A stretch of DNA of 52,775 nucleotides from a virus: positions 1-52,775 of IMG/VR virus record IMGVR_UViG_3300032174_000008; one strand, 5' to 3'. A program made the translations under genes and the position numbers. The notes under the pieces are model-generated. The model saw only the letters and a program-made list of their open reading frames with translations. It had not been told where the DNA came from and did no database searches. This document shows, piece by piece, positions 1 to 6,778 of this stretch (position 1 is its first letter; the number at the start of each line of letters is the position of its first letter).

Positions 1-127
1 GCAACCTTGCACGCGTCCCACCATTCGATCTGGATAAACGACTGCGTACTGCTTACCCATTGGTTATGGTGTATGCGCTCGAATTCGTTGGGTAACAGCT
101 GCTGGGCTTCCGATTCATAGTAACTCG
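1..127. repeat. Terminal direct repeat, left copy
   Basis: The first 127 bases are identical to 52649-52775. The terL reading frame continues in register through the copy, so the two ends join into a circle of about 52,648 bp. A length of 127 equals a common maximum assembler k-mer, so this is most likely an assembly overlap from a circular or circularly permuted molecule, not a biological terminal repeat. Confidence 0.95.
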
Positions 128-914
128 TAGTTTGCCACGGCAAGCGCGGCGTTGTATTCCACATGGCGAACGAACGCCCATTCGCATAGAACGGATACTC
201 ACTGCTGATGCGGTTCTCGTCTTTAACCAGTCGCTGGAACAGCGGTTCGAGGATCGGGCTTTCGCCTGAGTAGCCTGCGTAAGAATCAATCCACCGTTGC
301 GCTTTGCCAGTGAGCAAGGGGGACAGCTTTGTTTCGGTCCACATCAATTGGCTTGCCGCGTGTTTGGCAGCATGCAGTTCGGTGTATTCCACCATGTGAT
401 CCGACCCTCCGGCCTCCCCTCCAGGGTCAACCGGCACGGCCTCAATATTTGCGCCATTGCTAAGGTGAGTGATCAGGTACTTGTTGACATTGAACTGAGC
501 GCCCAACTTCTGATTCATCTGCAAACAGGTGGTAATCGAATCGAATACACGGCTGGCCGCCTGCTTCAAGTCGTTCGCCACAATCCGAAACTTGCCGCGT
601 TCCGTGTTCAGCGCCCGCCACAACACCACTGCGCCCGCAATCGTTGATTTGGCTGACTTTGCGATGTCCGACCACAGCACTAAGTCGTACTTGAAATTGC
701 CGTCTGTATCAGTTGCCAGCGCTTCTTTGAGAGCCGCGATCTGATGGGGATACAGAACCATCGGGCCGTTGAGTTCGGGAATGTAGAATTCCGACTGTAT
801 CCAGTCGACAATCGGACGCTTAGCGGATTGTGCCGACTTCGCAGCACGCCGCCGTTTGACCTCTTGCCATGCCTCAGCGTACAGCGCGTCAACCGCCTGA
901 CGGGAAAGTGTCAC
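1..914 (-). CDS. terL: Terminase large subunit, N-terminal part (continues at the right end)
   Basis: ATPase half of the DNA-packaging motor. Read from 914 downwards and joined to 52648-52093, it gives a 489-residue protein, a normal length for TerL. The GTG start at 914 overlaps the terS stop as GTGA. Visible motifs are a P-loop-like stretch, SDIAKSAKST, at about residues 82-91, and an acidic segment, VEYTE, at about 174-178 in the Walker B position. Both are variants of the textbook forms, as in many phage terminases. The chain is cut by the window start and resumes without a frameshift in the right-hand copy of the 127-bp repeat. It is expressed with terS and translationally coupled to it. 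Identity is secure from the motifs, the length, the neighbours and the nuclease half. Confidence 0.93.
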   Translation of the reverse strand, partial: MTLSRQAVDALYAEAWQEVKRRRAAKSAQSAKRPIVDWIQSEFYIPELNGPMVLYPHQIAALKEALATDTDGNFKYDLVLWSDIAKSAKSTIAGAVVLWRALNTERGKFRIVANDLKQAASRVFDSITTCLQMNQKLGAQFNVNKYLITHLSNGANIEAVPVDPGGEAGGSDHMVEYTELHAAKHAASQLMWTETKLSPLLTGKAQRWIDSYAGYSGESPILEPLFQRLVKDENRISSEYPFYANGRSFAMWNTTPRLPWQTTSYYESEAQQLLPNEFERIHHNQWVSSTQSFIQIEWWDACKV

Positions 915-1498
915 AAGCCCCCGTGGGATTCGTCCTTGTCGGATAACGCGGACTCGACATCGGCAATCGCTTTACCAAGCAAACTGTCAGCCGGGATATT
1001 GAGCGTCTGGGCTTCCTTGCGCCAATCAGCAATCTCAATCTGTGTGGTCAGCAGTTTGTGATACTTCGCCAGGTCACGCAGCGCCTCGTGTGCGCTGTAC
1101 AACTCGAATTCCGTGGTTTCGACTTGCGAGTCGTCTTTGGTCACGGTCACATATTTTATCTTTTTAACAAGGTGCAATTTGCCGTTGGAGGCGGCCTGAC
1201 GCAGGTCAACCGATAATGAATCGGGATCAATGAAATCGTCCATTGTGCCACCGGCAATGTCAGACAGCCGAGCCAGCACCTCATCGGCGCCCATTGTTCG
1301 CTGGCGAAGTTTAGCTTCAATCGCCTTTTTAATTAGAGGTTTTTGTAGGTTCTCTCGTGCCACCGCACTGAGCGTTAAATATTCGCCTTTGTACCCGGCT
1401 GCTTGCGCGGCCCGAACGCCGTTCATGCCGTTCTCTAAATAGGCCGCAATGAATAACCGCTGCTTGCCAGTGAGCGCCCGCGTTCTTTTACGTTGCAT
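911..1498 (-). CDS. terS: Terminase small subunit
   Basis: A 195-residue protein, the DNA-recognition partner of TerL. The N-terminal segment LTGKQRLFIAAYLENGMNG, followed by an Ala-rich helix (RAAQAAGYKG), is the usual helix-turn-helix opening of the terminase_2 (XtmA-like) small-subunit family. The middle holds a DDFIDPDSLSVDL-type segment also common in that family, and the C-terminal half is helical with a charged tail. ATG at 1498 overlaps the previous gene by 11 bases, and its stop overlaps the terL GTG. It probably binds the packaging site, which in many phages lies next to terS; here the gene-poor 1967-2294 stretch is the obvious candidate. Confidence 0.88.
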   Translation of the reverse strand: MQRKRTRALTGKQRLFIAAYLENGMNGVRAAQAAGYKGEYLTLSAVARENLQKPLIKKAIEAKLRQRTMGADEVLARLSDIAGGTMDDFIDPDSLSVDLRQAASNGKLHLVKKIKYVTVTKDDSQVETTEFELYSAHEALRDLAKYHKLLTTQIEIADWRKEAQTLNIPADSLLGKAIADVESALSDKDESHGGL

Positions 1499-1736
1499 CC
1501 TGATTAACCTGTGCCGCCTCGTGCAGCCTCACCGTTTGCCGGTACTCCTTTTCACGCGCGATCAATTCAACGAGGCCCACCGCGTCGTGATACTCCTCCA
1601 GAAGCGGCGGCGGCAAAATGTCGCGGCTGACCTTTTGTAGAGTCTTGGCCCGCTCGATTACCGATTGCGCCTCGCGCTCAAGGCAGTTCAGCGCCACATC
1701 GGCCAGTGCCGGAAAATACCAAGTCGGAGTGTTCAT
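1488..1736 (-). CDS. Hypothetical protein upstream of terS
   Basis: An 82-residue protein with no family I recognise. It is mostly predicted helix (CLEREAQSVIERAKTLQKV, then LLEEYHDAVGLVELI), with no Cys pairs, signal or membrane segment. It overlaps the gene before it by four bases and terS by 11, so it is part of the packaging operon. A packaging accessory role is possible from position alone. Confidence 0.7.
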   Translation of the reverse strand: MNTPTWYFPALADVALNCLEREAQSVIERAKTLQKVSRDILPPPLLEEYHDAVGLVELIAREKEYRQTVRLHEAAQVNQDAT

Positions 1737-1948
1737 GGCGTCGATAAATGCCTGTCTAAGAAATAGCGAGTTAAATTAGCTTGCGTATCCAATAATTGCA
1801 GTGCTCTCAAGGAGGCAATTAAATCATCAGGGTCAAGTTCGCGTGTTGTGCTGTCATCATAATGCACCACGATACCAACTACTGGATTAGATTGTTGGTC
1901 AAGCTTGTCAAGCAAGTCCTGTATCAGTTGTCTGCCCTTGGTGTCCAT
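1733..1948 (-). CDS. Hypothetical protein, first gene of the late operon
   Basis: A 71-residue acidic, helical protein of unknown function (MDTKGRQLIQDLLDKLDQQ at the start, then a short beta-like stretch VVGIVVHYDD). I chose ATG 1948. An in-frame TTG at 1966 is possible but would lie across a perfect TATAAT at 1955-1960. A weak GAG lies just upstream of 1948, so translation may be near-leaderless. The stop overlaps the next start by four bases, making this the first gene of the terS-terL operon. Confidence 0.65.
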   Translation of the reverse strand: MDTKGRQLIQDLLDKLDQQSNPVVGIVVHYDDSTTRELDPDDLIASLRALQLLDTQANLTRYFLDRHLSTP

Positions 1949-1954
1949 AAGCTC

Positions 1955-1960
1955 ATTATA
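1955..1960 (-). promoter_or_regulatory. -10 box TATAAT ahead of the packaging/late operon
   Basis: Perfect TATAAT on the minus strand. The best -35 at 17 bases is TTGGGC, matching only its first three bases to TTGACA. It sits so close to ATG 1948 that a transcript from here would be almost leaderless. It is the best visible promoter for the late genes apart from the box at 2179-2184. Confidence 0.45.
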
Positions 1961-2178
1961 ACCCAAAAACGCAAACGCCCAACCTTTCGATTGAGCGCTT
2001 GCATGTACACTCTGCGGCCATCAGTACCACTCGGCCTATGAGTTCAGCGCTCGGTTGCCCTCCTGAACCGCCTTATCATGGCCTCACTGCTTTACGGGCG
2101 AATGAAGAACGGATAAGGATAACGCTTCATTTCCGGTGGTCCGGGCCGCGCCGTAGTAATCAGCGTTACATTGCAATC

Positions 2179-2184
2179 ATTCTA
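2179..2184 (-). promoter_or_regulatory. Candidate -10 box TAGAAT just after a terminator
   Basis: On the minus strand, TGTTTTGTGG is followed by TAGAAT, immediately downstream of the hairpin at 2195-2226. The same arrangement (TGTTTGATGG then TACAAT) follows the capsid terminator at 44988. No -35 box is apparent. It would give the terS operon a leader of about 220 bases. Confidence 0.3.
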
Positions 2185-2226
2185 CCACAAAACAGTTAAC
2201 CCGTCCACGGGAGTAGGCGGGTCAAC
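2185..2226 (-). terminator. Probable terminator of the early minus-strand operon
   Basis: An imperfect 11-bp stem (2195-2205 with 2216-2226, 10-base loop), followed on the minus strand by TGTTTTGT. It lies about 70 bases past the stop of the last early gene. Confidence 0.5.
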
Positions 2227-2294
2227 CAAACGGAGGCAACGACACACGAGCGATAGAATACCGCAGTGGAGGACGGTTGTCAAATGGCGGGCGA

Positions 2295-2765
2295 TTATCC
2301 CCCACTGAGCAGCAGCGGCATAGGATCACCAGCATAGCCGCGTTCGATTTGCGGGATCAGCACTTCGCCAACCGTGCGACGTTGCGGATCGCCGGGCGCT
2401 TCCAGTTGCGCCAGAAACGCCTGATCGAGCGTCTCGATGCCACTCTGAACCGACTCCAGCTTAGCCTTGATTACCAGCAGCAGCGACCGCCAACGCTCCT
2501 GGACCGCCTGCTTGTACGCGCGATCCATCTCGTCAGGTGAGCGTTTAGTTCGTGCGTGTTGATTAACGCCCTTGAATTTCATATCAGCGAGGTCGGGCAG
2601 TGGGACCGTGAACCGAATATTACGGTTGCCAACGCGAAAGCCCAGTTGAATAGCATCGTCCGTTTCGAGCGTGCCAATAGCTTCGGCCTTGTAGCGCTTT
2701 AAGGTAGTCCTGATTTCGGTGAACGTGCGCTCAGTGCTCACCGTGGTTCCCTTAGCATATGTCAT
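2295..2765 (-). CDS. Conserved-type phage hypothetical protein
   Basis: A 156-residue soluble protein. The N-terminus (residues ~8-60) is a beta-rich region that appears to act on a target such as LGFRVGNRNIRFTVPLP. The middle is a long charged helix (DEMDRAYKQAVQERWRSLLL) that predicts a two-domain fold. I have an impression that proteins of this shape recur in siphovirus early regions without known function, but cannot name the family. ATG 2765 overlaps the upstream membrane-protein stop (ATGA). It is the last gene of the early leftward operon, followed by a terminator at 2185-2226. Confidence 0.7.
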   Translation of the reverse strand: MTYAKGTTVSTERTFTEIRTTLKRYKAEAIGTLETDDAIQLGFRVGNRNIRFTVPLPDLADMKFKGVNQHARTKRSPDEMDRAYKQAVQERWRSLLLVIKAKLESVQSGIETLDQAFLAQLEAPGDPQRRTVGEVLIPQIERGYAGDPMPLLLSGG

Positions 2766-3478
2766 GATCGTTTCGCCTCACCCCATACATTACGCCCGAT
2801 CTTGCCCCACTCATCTGTGACATTGCCCTCCAGCCAGCGAGTCGGCCTGTCACGTAATGCCACGTCGCTGTCAAGTTTGGCACGCGCCCTGGCAAGTTGT
2901 GACGGTTTGTTCGTGACGCCAACCGTTAATTCCGTGCCATTCGATTTGGCAAACGCTACCAGTGCCGTTTCCTCCTTGTTGGCAGTTGTGACAAGTTTGG
3001 CAGTTGTCGGTTTCTTTGGCTTGCCATAACTGAATGTGTACAGCAGTGTCGAAAGTGGCAGGAGTGCCGGGATAAAGAATATCGCGCTGTCACGGATGAG
3101 TGTCACAAGCGGTATCCACTCAGCACGCACGCCCGCCGACACTGCCAACGCTGGCACGTGCTCAATCATGTAGATCATCTGTAGCAGATAGGTGAATCCG
3201 GCAAACGTGGCAAACGTGGCATATTTGGCACGACTGCGTTCGCCAGATCGCAGTTCGGAACTTGTCACAATCTGACCGAGGTCCACGGCAAACGCGATCA
3301 GCGCACCTGGCACTAGCCATGCCAACCACTGCCAGGTGAACTGGATTGGCTCAATACCGCCGAATAGAGTGGCAAGTGTCCAACTTGAGTGGATAAATGC
3401 CGCCGCGCCGGTTGCCGTGACGAGCGGTTGTGCCAACATCAGCCTGATAAATGGCATACGTGACAAGAAGGTGGTCAT
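2762..3478 (-). CDS. Four-helix membrane protein with cytoplasmic tail
   Basis: A 238-residue protein. Hydrophobic segments lie at about residues 18-40, 50-70, 86-107 and 128-152, so an inner-membrane protein with four spanning helices is likely. The remaining ~85 residues are polar and basic (from GKPKKPTTAKL onward) and probably cytoplasmic. The layout, a membrane bundle followed by a charged tail, recalls DUF2637-like proteins of actinobacterial plasmids and phages, but I cannot assign it. It is translationally coupled on both sides (four-base overlaps), between a small coiled-coil protein and the 156-residue protein. Superinfection exclusion or host takeover at the membrane is a guess from its early position. 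Confidence 0.72.
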   Translation of the reverse strand: MTTFLSRMPFIRLMLAQPLVTATGAAAFIHSSWTLATLFGGIEPIQFTWQWLAWLVPGALIAFAVDLGQIVTSSELRSGERSRAKYATFATFAGFTYLLQMIYMIEHVPALAVSAGVRAEWIPLVTLIRDSAIFFIPALLPLSTLLYTFSYGKPKKPTTAKLVTTANKEETALVAFAKSNGTELTVGVTNKPSQLARARAKLDSDVALRDRPTRWLEGNVTDEWGKIGRNVWGEAKRS

Positions 3479-3726
3479 ATCGACTGCTCCTCGTCATATG
3501 GCACGCCCGCGTTAGTCGCCAAGATCGTAATCAGTTCAGCCGGTCGCATCAGCAACCGGATCGCCTCGTCTTTGGTTTCCAGTTCGCGCTCTAACTCCGC
3601 ATTCCGTATCAACACCGCGCGCACGTCCTCGACGAACAGCGCCGTCGTGCCGCGCTGGTGCTCTGCGGCCACGGCGAGCATGCTTTTGATGCGTTCAATT
3701 GCTTGTTGTGTTATAGTTGTTGACAT
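3475..3726 (-). CDS. Small coiled-coil hypothetical protein
   Basis: An 83-residue, mainly helical protein. Residues ~35-62 (AVLIRNAELERELETKDEAI) have heptad spacing typical of a short coiled coil, suggesting a dimer. No recognised family. ATG 3726 is preceded by AGGGAG, and the leader contains a hairpin at 3749-3774. The stop overlaps the membrane-protein start, so the two are probably made together. Confidence 0.7.
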   Translation of the reverse strand: MSTTITQQAIERIKSMLAVAAEHQRGTTALFVEDVRAVLIRNAELERELETKDEAIRLLMRPAELITILATNAGVPYDEEQSI

Positions 3727-3748
3727 ACAGTTTTCTCCCTGTTGACAG

Positions 3749-3774
3749 TGCCCGGATCGAAAGTGGTCCGGGCA
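3749..3774 (-). promoter_or_regulatory. Intergenic hairpin ahead of 3726 gene
   Basis: A perfect 8-bp stem (TGCCCGGA/TCCGGGCA) with a 10-base loop between the 340-residue gene and the next. On the minus strand no T-run follows it and an SD comes soon after, so it may be a processing or attenuation structure rather than a full terminator. On the plus strand it is followed by TTTGATTT. Confidence 0.5.
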
Positions 3775-3793
3775 TTTGATTTACGGTTAAACG

Positions 3794-4816
3794 CTACTTT
3801 GCTTTCGGATGGATCGCCCGGATATTGCGGTACGGATTCCCTTTGCTGTTCAGCTTCTTGGACAACTCGTAATCCACCGTAGCCGGGAAGTCGTACCGCG
3901 TAGCCAGTTGCATCGCGTCCACGTTCACCAGCGCGTACACCAGTTCCTTGTCGGCGTCGCTTTTTAGATAGAACATGGCATATTGTGCCTGTTTGCCATC
4001 TTCCAGCACCGGGTACAGGTCGATTTCCACTTTGCCGTCTTTCGCTGTAACCTTCTCGATCTGGTTGATTTCGGCATGCTGAATACCGCCGGTTTGCTGA
4101 ACATCTGGATCGAATGACTTGACCGGGGATGGAGCCGGGGCCGGGGTGTTTTGCGGCAACGCTGACCCTGGAGGGACAGTCGGCGGCGCATTCGTTGGCC
4201 CAACCCGCCGGTCAGCGGTTGACGGTGCCTCATTCGGTGTACGGCTCGATGCGTACCGCCCGCCGTCGCCCAACAGGGTATCCAGTACCGTCTCCAATCG
4301 TTTCACGCCGTCACTGACCATCGAGGAACGCACGGTCAGCAACACCTCTACGTTGTACTGCTTGTGCCACACTTTGACGGTTGCCGAGAACGGCGCTTCG
4401 GCAAGGTTGTCTAGGTTGGCGTTTACCTGTTGCGCGGGTGTTGGTTGCGGTTCGGTTTTCACGGTCGACTCCTCTGGACTGACGTAATCGGTTTCGTCGC
4501 CAACTTCCTCCTCAGCTTCTTTCGTTGGTTGTGCCGTCTTTGGATTCTTGTCAATTTTGACAATGAACGCCGCGATCTTCTTTGCCCAAAAATCGGCGGG
4601 ATTCTTGTCGAACAGCGGCCTCAGTTCAGCCGTGCCGCACGCCGCTTGCAGGATCGCCTTCCGTTTGCCAGCGTTCGCGCCCGGTGCCAGTTCGTCTAAA
4701 GTCGCACTGATTTGCATCTCGAAATCGGCATACGCCGCGTCGATGTCAACTTTGCCGGTGTCGTTGCGCGGGAAGTACGTATCTAACTCGGTGTTCGCTT
4801 GATTTTGTGAAGTCAT
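3794..4816 (-). CDS. Modular protein, possible OB-fold C-terminus (SSB-like?)
   Basis: A 340-residue acidic protein in three blocks: a helical N-terminal domain (~1-105), a beta-like middle (~140-200) and a C-terminal domain (~245-338), joined by acidic and Pro-rich linkers (PEESTVKTEPQPTPAQQ; NAPPTVPPGSALPQNTPAP). The C-terminal block reads as alternating short strands and ends with basic and aromatic residues (LNSKGNPYRNIRAIHPK). This would suit an OB-fold nucleic-acid binder such as a single-strand binding protein, but that is inference from texture and not a match. It is the largest gene of the early leftward operon, 5 bases after the 88-residue gene. Confidence 0.65.
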   Translation of the reverse strand: MTSQNQANTELDTYFPRNDTGKVDIDAAYADFEMQISATLDELAPGANAGKRKAILQAACGTAELRPLFDKNPADFWAKKIAAFIVKIDKNPKTAQPTKEAEEEVGDETDYVSPEESTVKTEPQPTPAQQVNANLDNLAEAPFSATVKVWHKQYNVEVLLTVRSSMVSDGVKRLETVLDTLLGDGGRYASSRTPNEAPSTADRRVGPTNAPPTVPPGSALPQNTPAPAPSPVKSFDPDVQQTGGIQHAEINQIEKVTAKDGKVEIDLYPVLEDGKQAQYAMFYLKSDADKELVYALVNVDAMQLATRYDFPATVDYELSKKLNSKGNPYRNIRAIHPKAK

Positions 4817-4821
4817 CTCGA

Positions 4822-5088
4822 TTAATCCTTTTTAGCCCGGCTACCGCCGTTTTTCACTGTGAACAATTCGACCAGCGCCTTCCGAGTTATCCCCTGCCGC
4901 GCTGCCGCCCTGACCACTGACGGGTTATCCGCGAGTAACCGGCGCACAATCGCGCCGAATGAGCCGCGCTCCCACGTCATCCCGTATTCGATGGCCGCCG
5001 ATTTCAGCAGCACCTCGACCGGCTCAGGAACGATAAACTGAACCAGTTCCTTGCCGATGCCGTCTTTGCCTGTTTCCCACTTTGCCAT
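4822..5088 (-). CDS. Small basic hypothetical protein
   Basis: An 88-residue protein with a core VQFIVPEPVEVLLKSAAIEY followed by two helices and a basic tail (GGSRAKKD). The strand-then-two-helices layout resembles ribbon-helix-helix-type regulators, but no family is recognised. It is in the early leftward operon, just upstream of the 340-residue protein. Confidence 0.65.
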   Translation of the reverse strand: MAKWETGKDGIGKELVQFIVPEPVEVLLKSAAIEYGMTWERGSFGAIVRRLLADNPSVVRAAARQGITRKALVELFTVKNGGSRAKKD

Positions 5089-5097
5089 GATTACTCC

Positions 5098-5337
5098 TTA
5101 ATTACGCGGCGGCTGGATGCTGCCGGTATATTCATCAATGCGTGCAACGACATTTTCCAGCGCGTCGGGCAGATTTGATCCTAAGAATACTTCATCTGAG
5201 CGGCCAAATTGCTGCATAATCCAACCGCGCCGCCCATCCTCTTGCCGATAACCGCGCCAAACGCGATACGACTGCCTATGCAGTGCGCTATACTCCGCCA
5301 CCATCCCTACAAGCTGTTTACGTGTAATCCGTGACAT
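5098..5337 (-). CDS. Hypothetical protein
   Basis: A 79-residue protein of unknown function: a basic helical N-terminus (MSRITRKQLVGMVAEYSAL) and a beta/Trp-rich middle (GWIMQQFGRSDEVFLGSN). No cofactor or metal motif is visible. It is the second gene of the early leftward operon, 9 bases after the 64-residue gene. Confidence 0.62.
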   Translation of the reverse strand: MSRITRKQLVGMVAEYSALHRQSYRVWRGYRQEDGRRGWIMQQFGRSDEVFLGSNLPDALENVVARIDEYTGSIQPPRN

Positions 5338-5346
5338 TTTAATCTC

Positions 5347-5541
5347 CTATTCCATCGCTACGCGGCTGATCCCGCGTGTTACCTGCCGACTCTGTATCTT
5401 GCGCACGTTGAATTCGGCGCGCCGCTCCAACCGCGTCGCCTCGTTCACCGACCACACGCCCGAACCGCCTCCCAGCGACCGGATTAACATGGCGGTAATC
5501 GTGTCCTGGTTCGCTTTGCTGATTAACATTTGCTTCGACAT
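5347..5541 (-). CDS. Hypothetical protein, first gene of early leftward operon
   Basis: A 64-residue protein of unknown function. ATG 5541 is chosen because it has the phage's typical site AAGGATCAA ahead of it and lies 30 bases from the promoter -10 box at 5571. An overlapping longer frame starting at 5575 would begin inside the promoter and was rejected. The C-terminal half is rich in Arg (RLERRAEFNVRKIQSRQ), so nucleic-acid contact is possible. Confidence 0.62.
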   Translation of the reverse strand: MSKQMLISKANQDTITAMLIRSLGGGSGVWSVNEATRLERRAEFNVRKIQSRQVTRGISRVAME

Positions 5542-5570
5542 CTGGTTGATCCTTCTTGGTTGATTTCACT

Positions 5571-5599
5571 ATCATATATCATAAACGAGCGTTTGTCAA
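5571..5599 (-). promoter_or_regulatory. Strong leftward early promoter
   Basis: Minus-strand TTGACA (5594-5599), exactly 17 bases, then TATGAT (5571-5576), the -10 box being part of the string ATGATATATGAT. The same string and spacing recur in the rightward promoter at 6485-6513. It drives the 5541-2295 operon. Confidence 0.85.
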
Positions 5600-5603
5600 T
5601 AAG

Positions 5604-5618
5604 CAGTTTTTAAAACTG
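5604..5618. promoter_or_regulatory. Operator-like palindrome between divergent promoters
   Basis: CAGTTTT-T-AAAACTG, perfect 7-bp arms around one base. It sits between the leftward -35 box and the rightward TATAAT at 5630, over the place where the rightward -35 would be, so a bound regulator could act on both directions. The DNA-binding protein encoded at 5706 is a natural candidate. Confidence 0.5.
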
Positions 5619-5629
5619 GTCTAGCGGAG

Positions 5630-5635
5630 TATAAT
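5630..5635 (+). promoter_or_regulatory. -10 box TATAAT for the 5706 regulator gene
   Basis: Perfect TATAAT. The expected -35 position reads TTTTTA and overlaps the palindrome at 5604-5618. A leader hairpin at 5659-5679 follows. Probably needs activation or is repressible. Confidence 0.55.
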
Positions 5636-5658
5636 TACTATCTATCGAAATAGAAAAG

Positions 5659-5703
5659 CCCGACGCGGTTAACGTCGGGACTTTAAGCCCTGAATTGGAG
5701 GGC
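5659..5703 (+). promoter_or_regulatory. Leader hairpins of the 5706 gene, second one covering its SD
   Basis: Hairpin 1: CCCGACG/CGTCGGG (5659-5665 with 5673-5679, 7-base loop). Hairpin 2: GCCCT/AGGGC (5687-5691 with 5699-5703), whose right arm includes most of the SD GGAGGG just three bases before ATG 5706. This suggests control at the RNA level. Confidence 0.5.
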
Positions 5704-5705
5704 AT

Positions 5706-6473
5706 ATGACAGAGTCTAATTCAAACCTGCCTGTTCGTCAACCCGGACAATCGATGTTTGCCGGGTTAAAGCCATCTGGCGACATGTCCAAACCAGAGGC
5801 GTTGACATCTATAAATCAAATCAACAACAAACTGACAGCCATTGAAGGGCATCTAAGTCAAATACGGCGCTTAGTTGTTGAACTGAACGAGCGCAAAGGT
5901 TGGAAAGCGCTTGGCTATACTTCGTTTCGTGAATGCGCTGAAGCTGAGTTTGGAAAGTCAATGCGAACCATTTACAACATGCTTACTTCGGGAATTGTTG
6001 AGCGCAATGTTTTTCCGGACTCGGAGAATTTTGCAGAGTCTGCAAACATACACCCGGTAATACCTGACGTGGTAGCAAAAGAACTGAAAACGCTTGAACC
6101 CGCCGATCAGAAAGCCGTTTACGAGTTTGCCGTTGCGACTGCGCCTGAAGGCAATGTGACGGCACGGTGGGCAAAGGCGACCAGGGTTGTTTACGAGCAA
6201 GCTAAGCTGACGGGCGGCTATGTGGACATCGGCAACGGAGAGAGTACAGCATTAGAAGCTGCTGTCGCTCAAGAAGCACATGAAACAATGCTCCGCCAGA
6301 AACAGCATATTGCCGAGAGCACGAGAAAGAAGATTAAAATCTATAGCGGGCGCGGATTTGTACGCGATGACGGGCTTATCCGGCCTATGGATGACGATCA
6401 ACCTGTCCCGTTCGGGCACTACGTAAAAATAACAATATACGAGGAGGATGAGGAGGAAGATACAACCATCTGA
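5706..6473 (+). CDS. DNA-binding regulator-like protein
   Basis: A 255-residue protein. Residues ~38-100 contain a helical block (LNERKGWKALGYTSFRECAE, then SMRTIYNML) of the type seen in ParB/KorB-like or DUF3102-like helix-turn-helix proteins: a conserved GW..LGY..F.EC segment and a second helix with S.RT.Y. The remainder is helical with an acidic C-terminus (YEEDEEEDTTI). It sits between two divergent promoters with a palindrome and leader hairpins upstream, consistent with an autoregulated early regulator. The family name is uncertain; DNA binding is likely. Confidence 0.65.
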   Translation: MTESNSNLPVRQPGQSMFAGLKPSGDMSKPEALTSINQINNKLTAIEGHLSQIRRLVVELNERKGWKALGYTSFRECAEAEFGKSMRTIYNMLTSGIVERNVFPDSENFAESANIHPVIPDVVAKELKTLEPADQKAVYEFAVATAPEGNVTARWAKATRVVYEQAKLTGGYVDIGNGESTALEAAVAQEAHETMLRQKQHIAESTRKKIKIYSGRGFVRDDGLIRPMDDDQPVPFGHYVKITIYEEDEEEDTTI

Positions 6474-6484
6474 CAAATTGGTTG

Positions 6485-6513
6485 TTGACACGCCGCGCAA
6501 TATGATATATGAT
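6485..6513 (+). promoter_or_regulatory. Strong rightward early promoter
   Basis: TTGACA (6485-6490), 17 bases, TATGAT (6508-6513), with the same ATGATATATGAT string as the leftward promoter at 5571. It drives 6551 and the genes that follow. It also shows that the longer frame starting at 6509 is not the real start. Confidence 0.88.
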
Positions 6514-6550
6514 TGTGCGTATCGTATGTCACTCTAAAAAGGATCAACGT

Positions 6551-6778
6551 ATGGATTACGCGATCACACTGTTACCCGGCGGCAAGATAATCCGCCTGTC
6601 AACTGTACACTACTGGTGTACGGTTAGCGCGGCCTGGTGGGGCGCGCGCACGGATGCACAGCGCACGGCGTACGCCAACGGGCTGACGGCGAAGAATGCA
6701 CACGGGATCGCGCAAACGAGCGTGCAATGTGGCGCGCGGGCGTGGTCGTTTCCGATGGGAGCGTGGCTCAATGGCTGA
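6551..6778 (+). CDS. Small hypothetical protein, first gene of main early operon
   Basis: A 75-residue protein rich in Trp and Ala, of unknown function. ATG 6551 has AAAAAGGATCAACGT ahead of it; the longer frame from 6509 would start within the -10 box. The last eight bases overlap the next gene. Confidence 0.65.
   Translation: MDYAITLLPGGKIIRLSTVHYWCTVSAAWWGARTDAQRTAYANGLTAKNAHGIAQTSVQCGARAWSFPMGAWLNG

Larger units (their letters stand above)
1967..2294 (-). other. 328-bp gene-free leader next to terS: structured RNA and/or packaging-site candidate
   Basis: No convincing gene on either strand. Minus-strand mini-ORFs of 11-21 codons exist but show no coding character. It contains the terminator of the 2295 operon (2185-2226), a possible -10 box TAGAAT at 2179-2184, and a seven-base closing stem (AGCGCTC/GAGCGCT, 1993-1999 with 2046-2052) around an inner GGCC/GGCC pairing. 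Its place just upstream of terS is where cos or pac sites often lie. Function is inferred only. Confidence 0.4.

Noticed and set aside
1-127. True packaged terminal repeat
   Set aside because: Falls inside terL coding sequence and equals a typical k-mer length; an assembly overlap is simpler.
1999-2199. Plus-strand 66-residue frame in the terS leader
   Set aside because: No SD, no neighbours on this strand and random-looking composition; it crosses the terminator region.
5339-5575. 78-residue minus-strand frame overlapping the 5347-5541 gene
   Set aside because: It would begin in the -10 region of the leftward promoter, has no SD, and its protein is Arg/Gly-rich shadow-like sequence.
6509-6550. 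Longer start for the 6551 gene
   Set aside because: The added codons lie on top of the TATGAT box; ATG 6551 has the SD.
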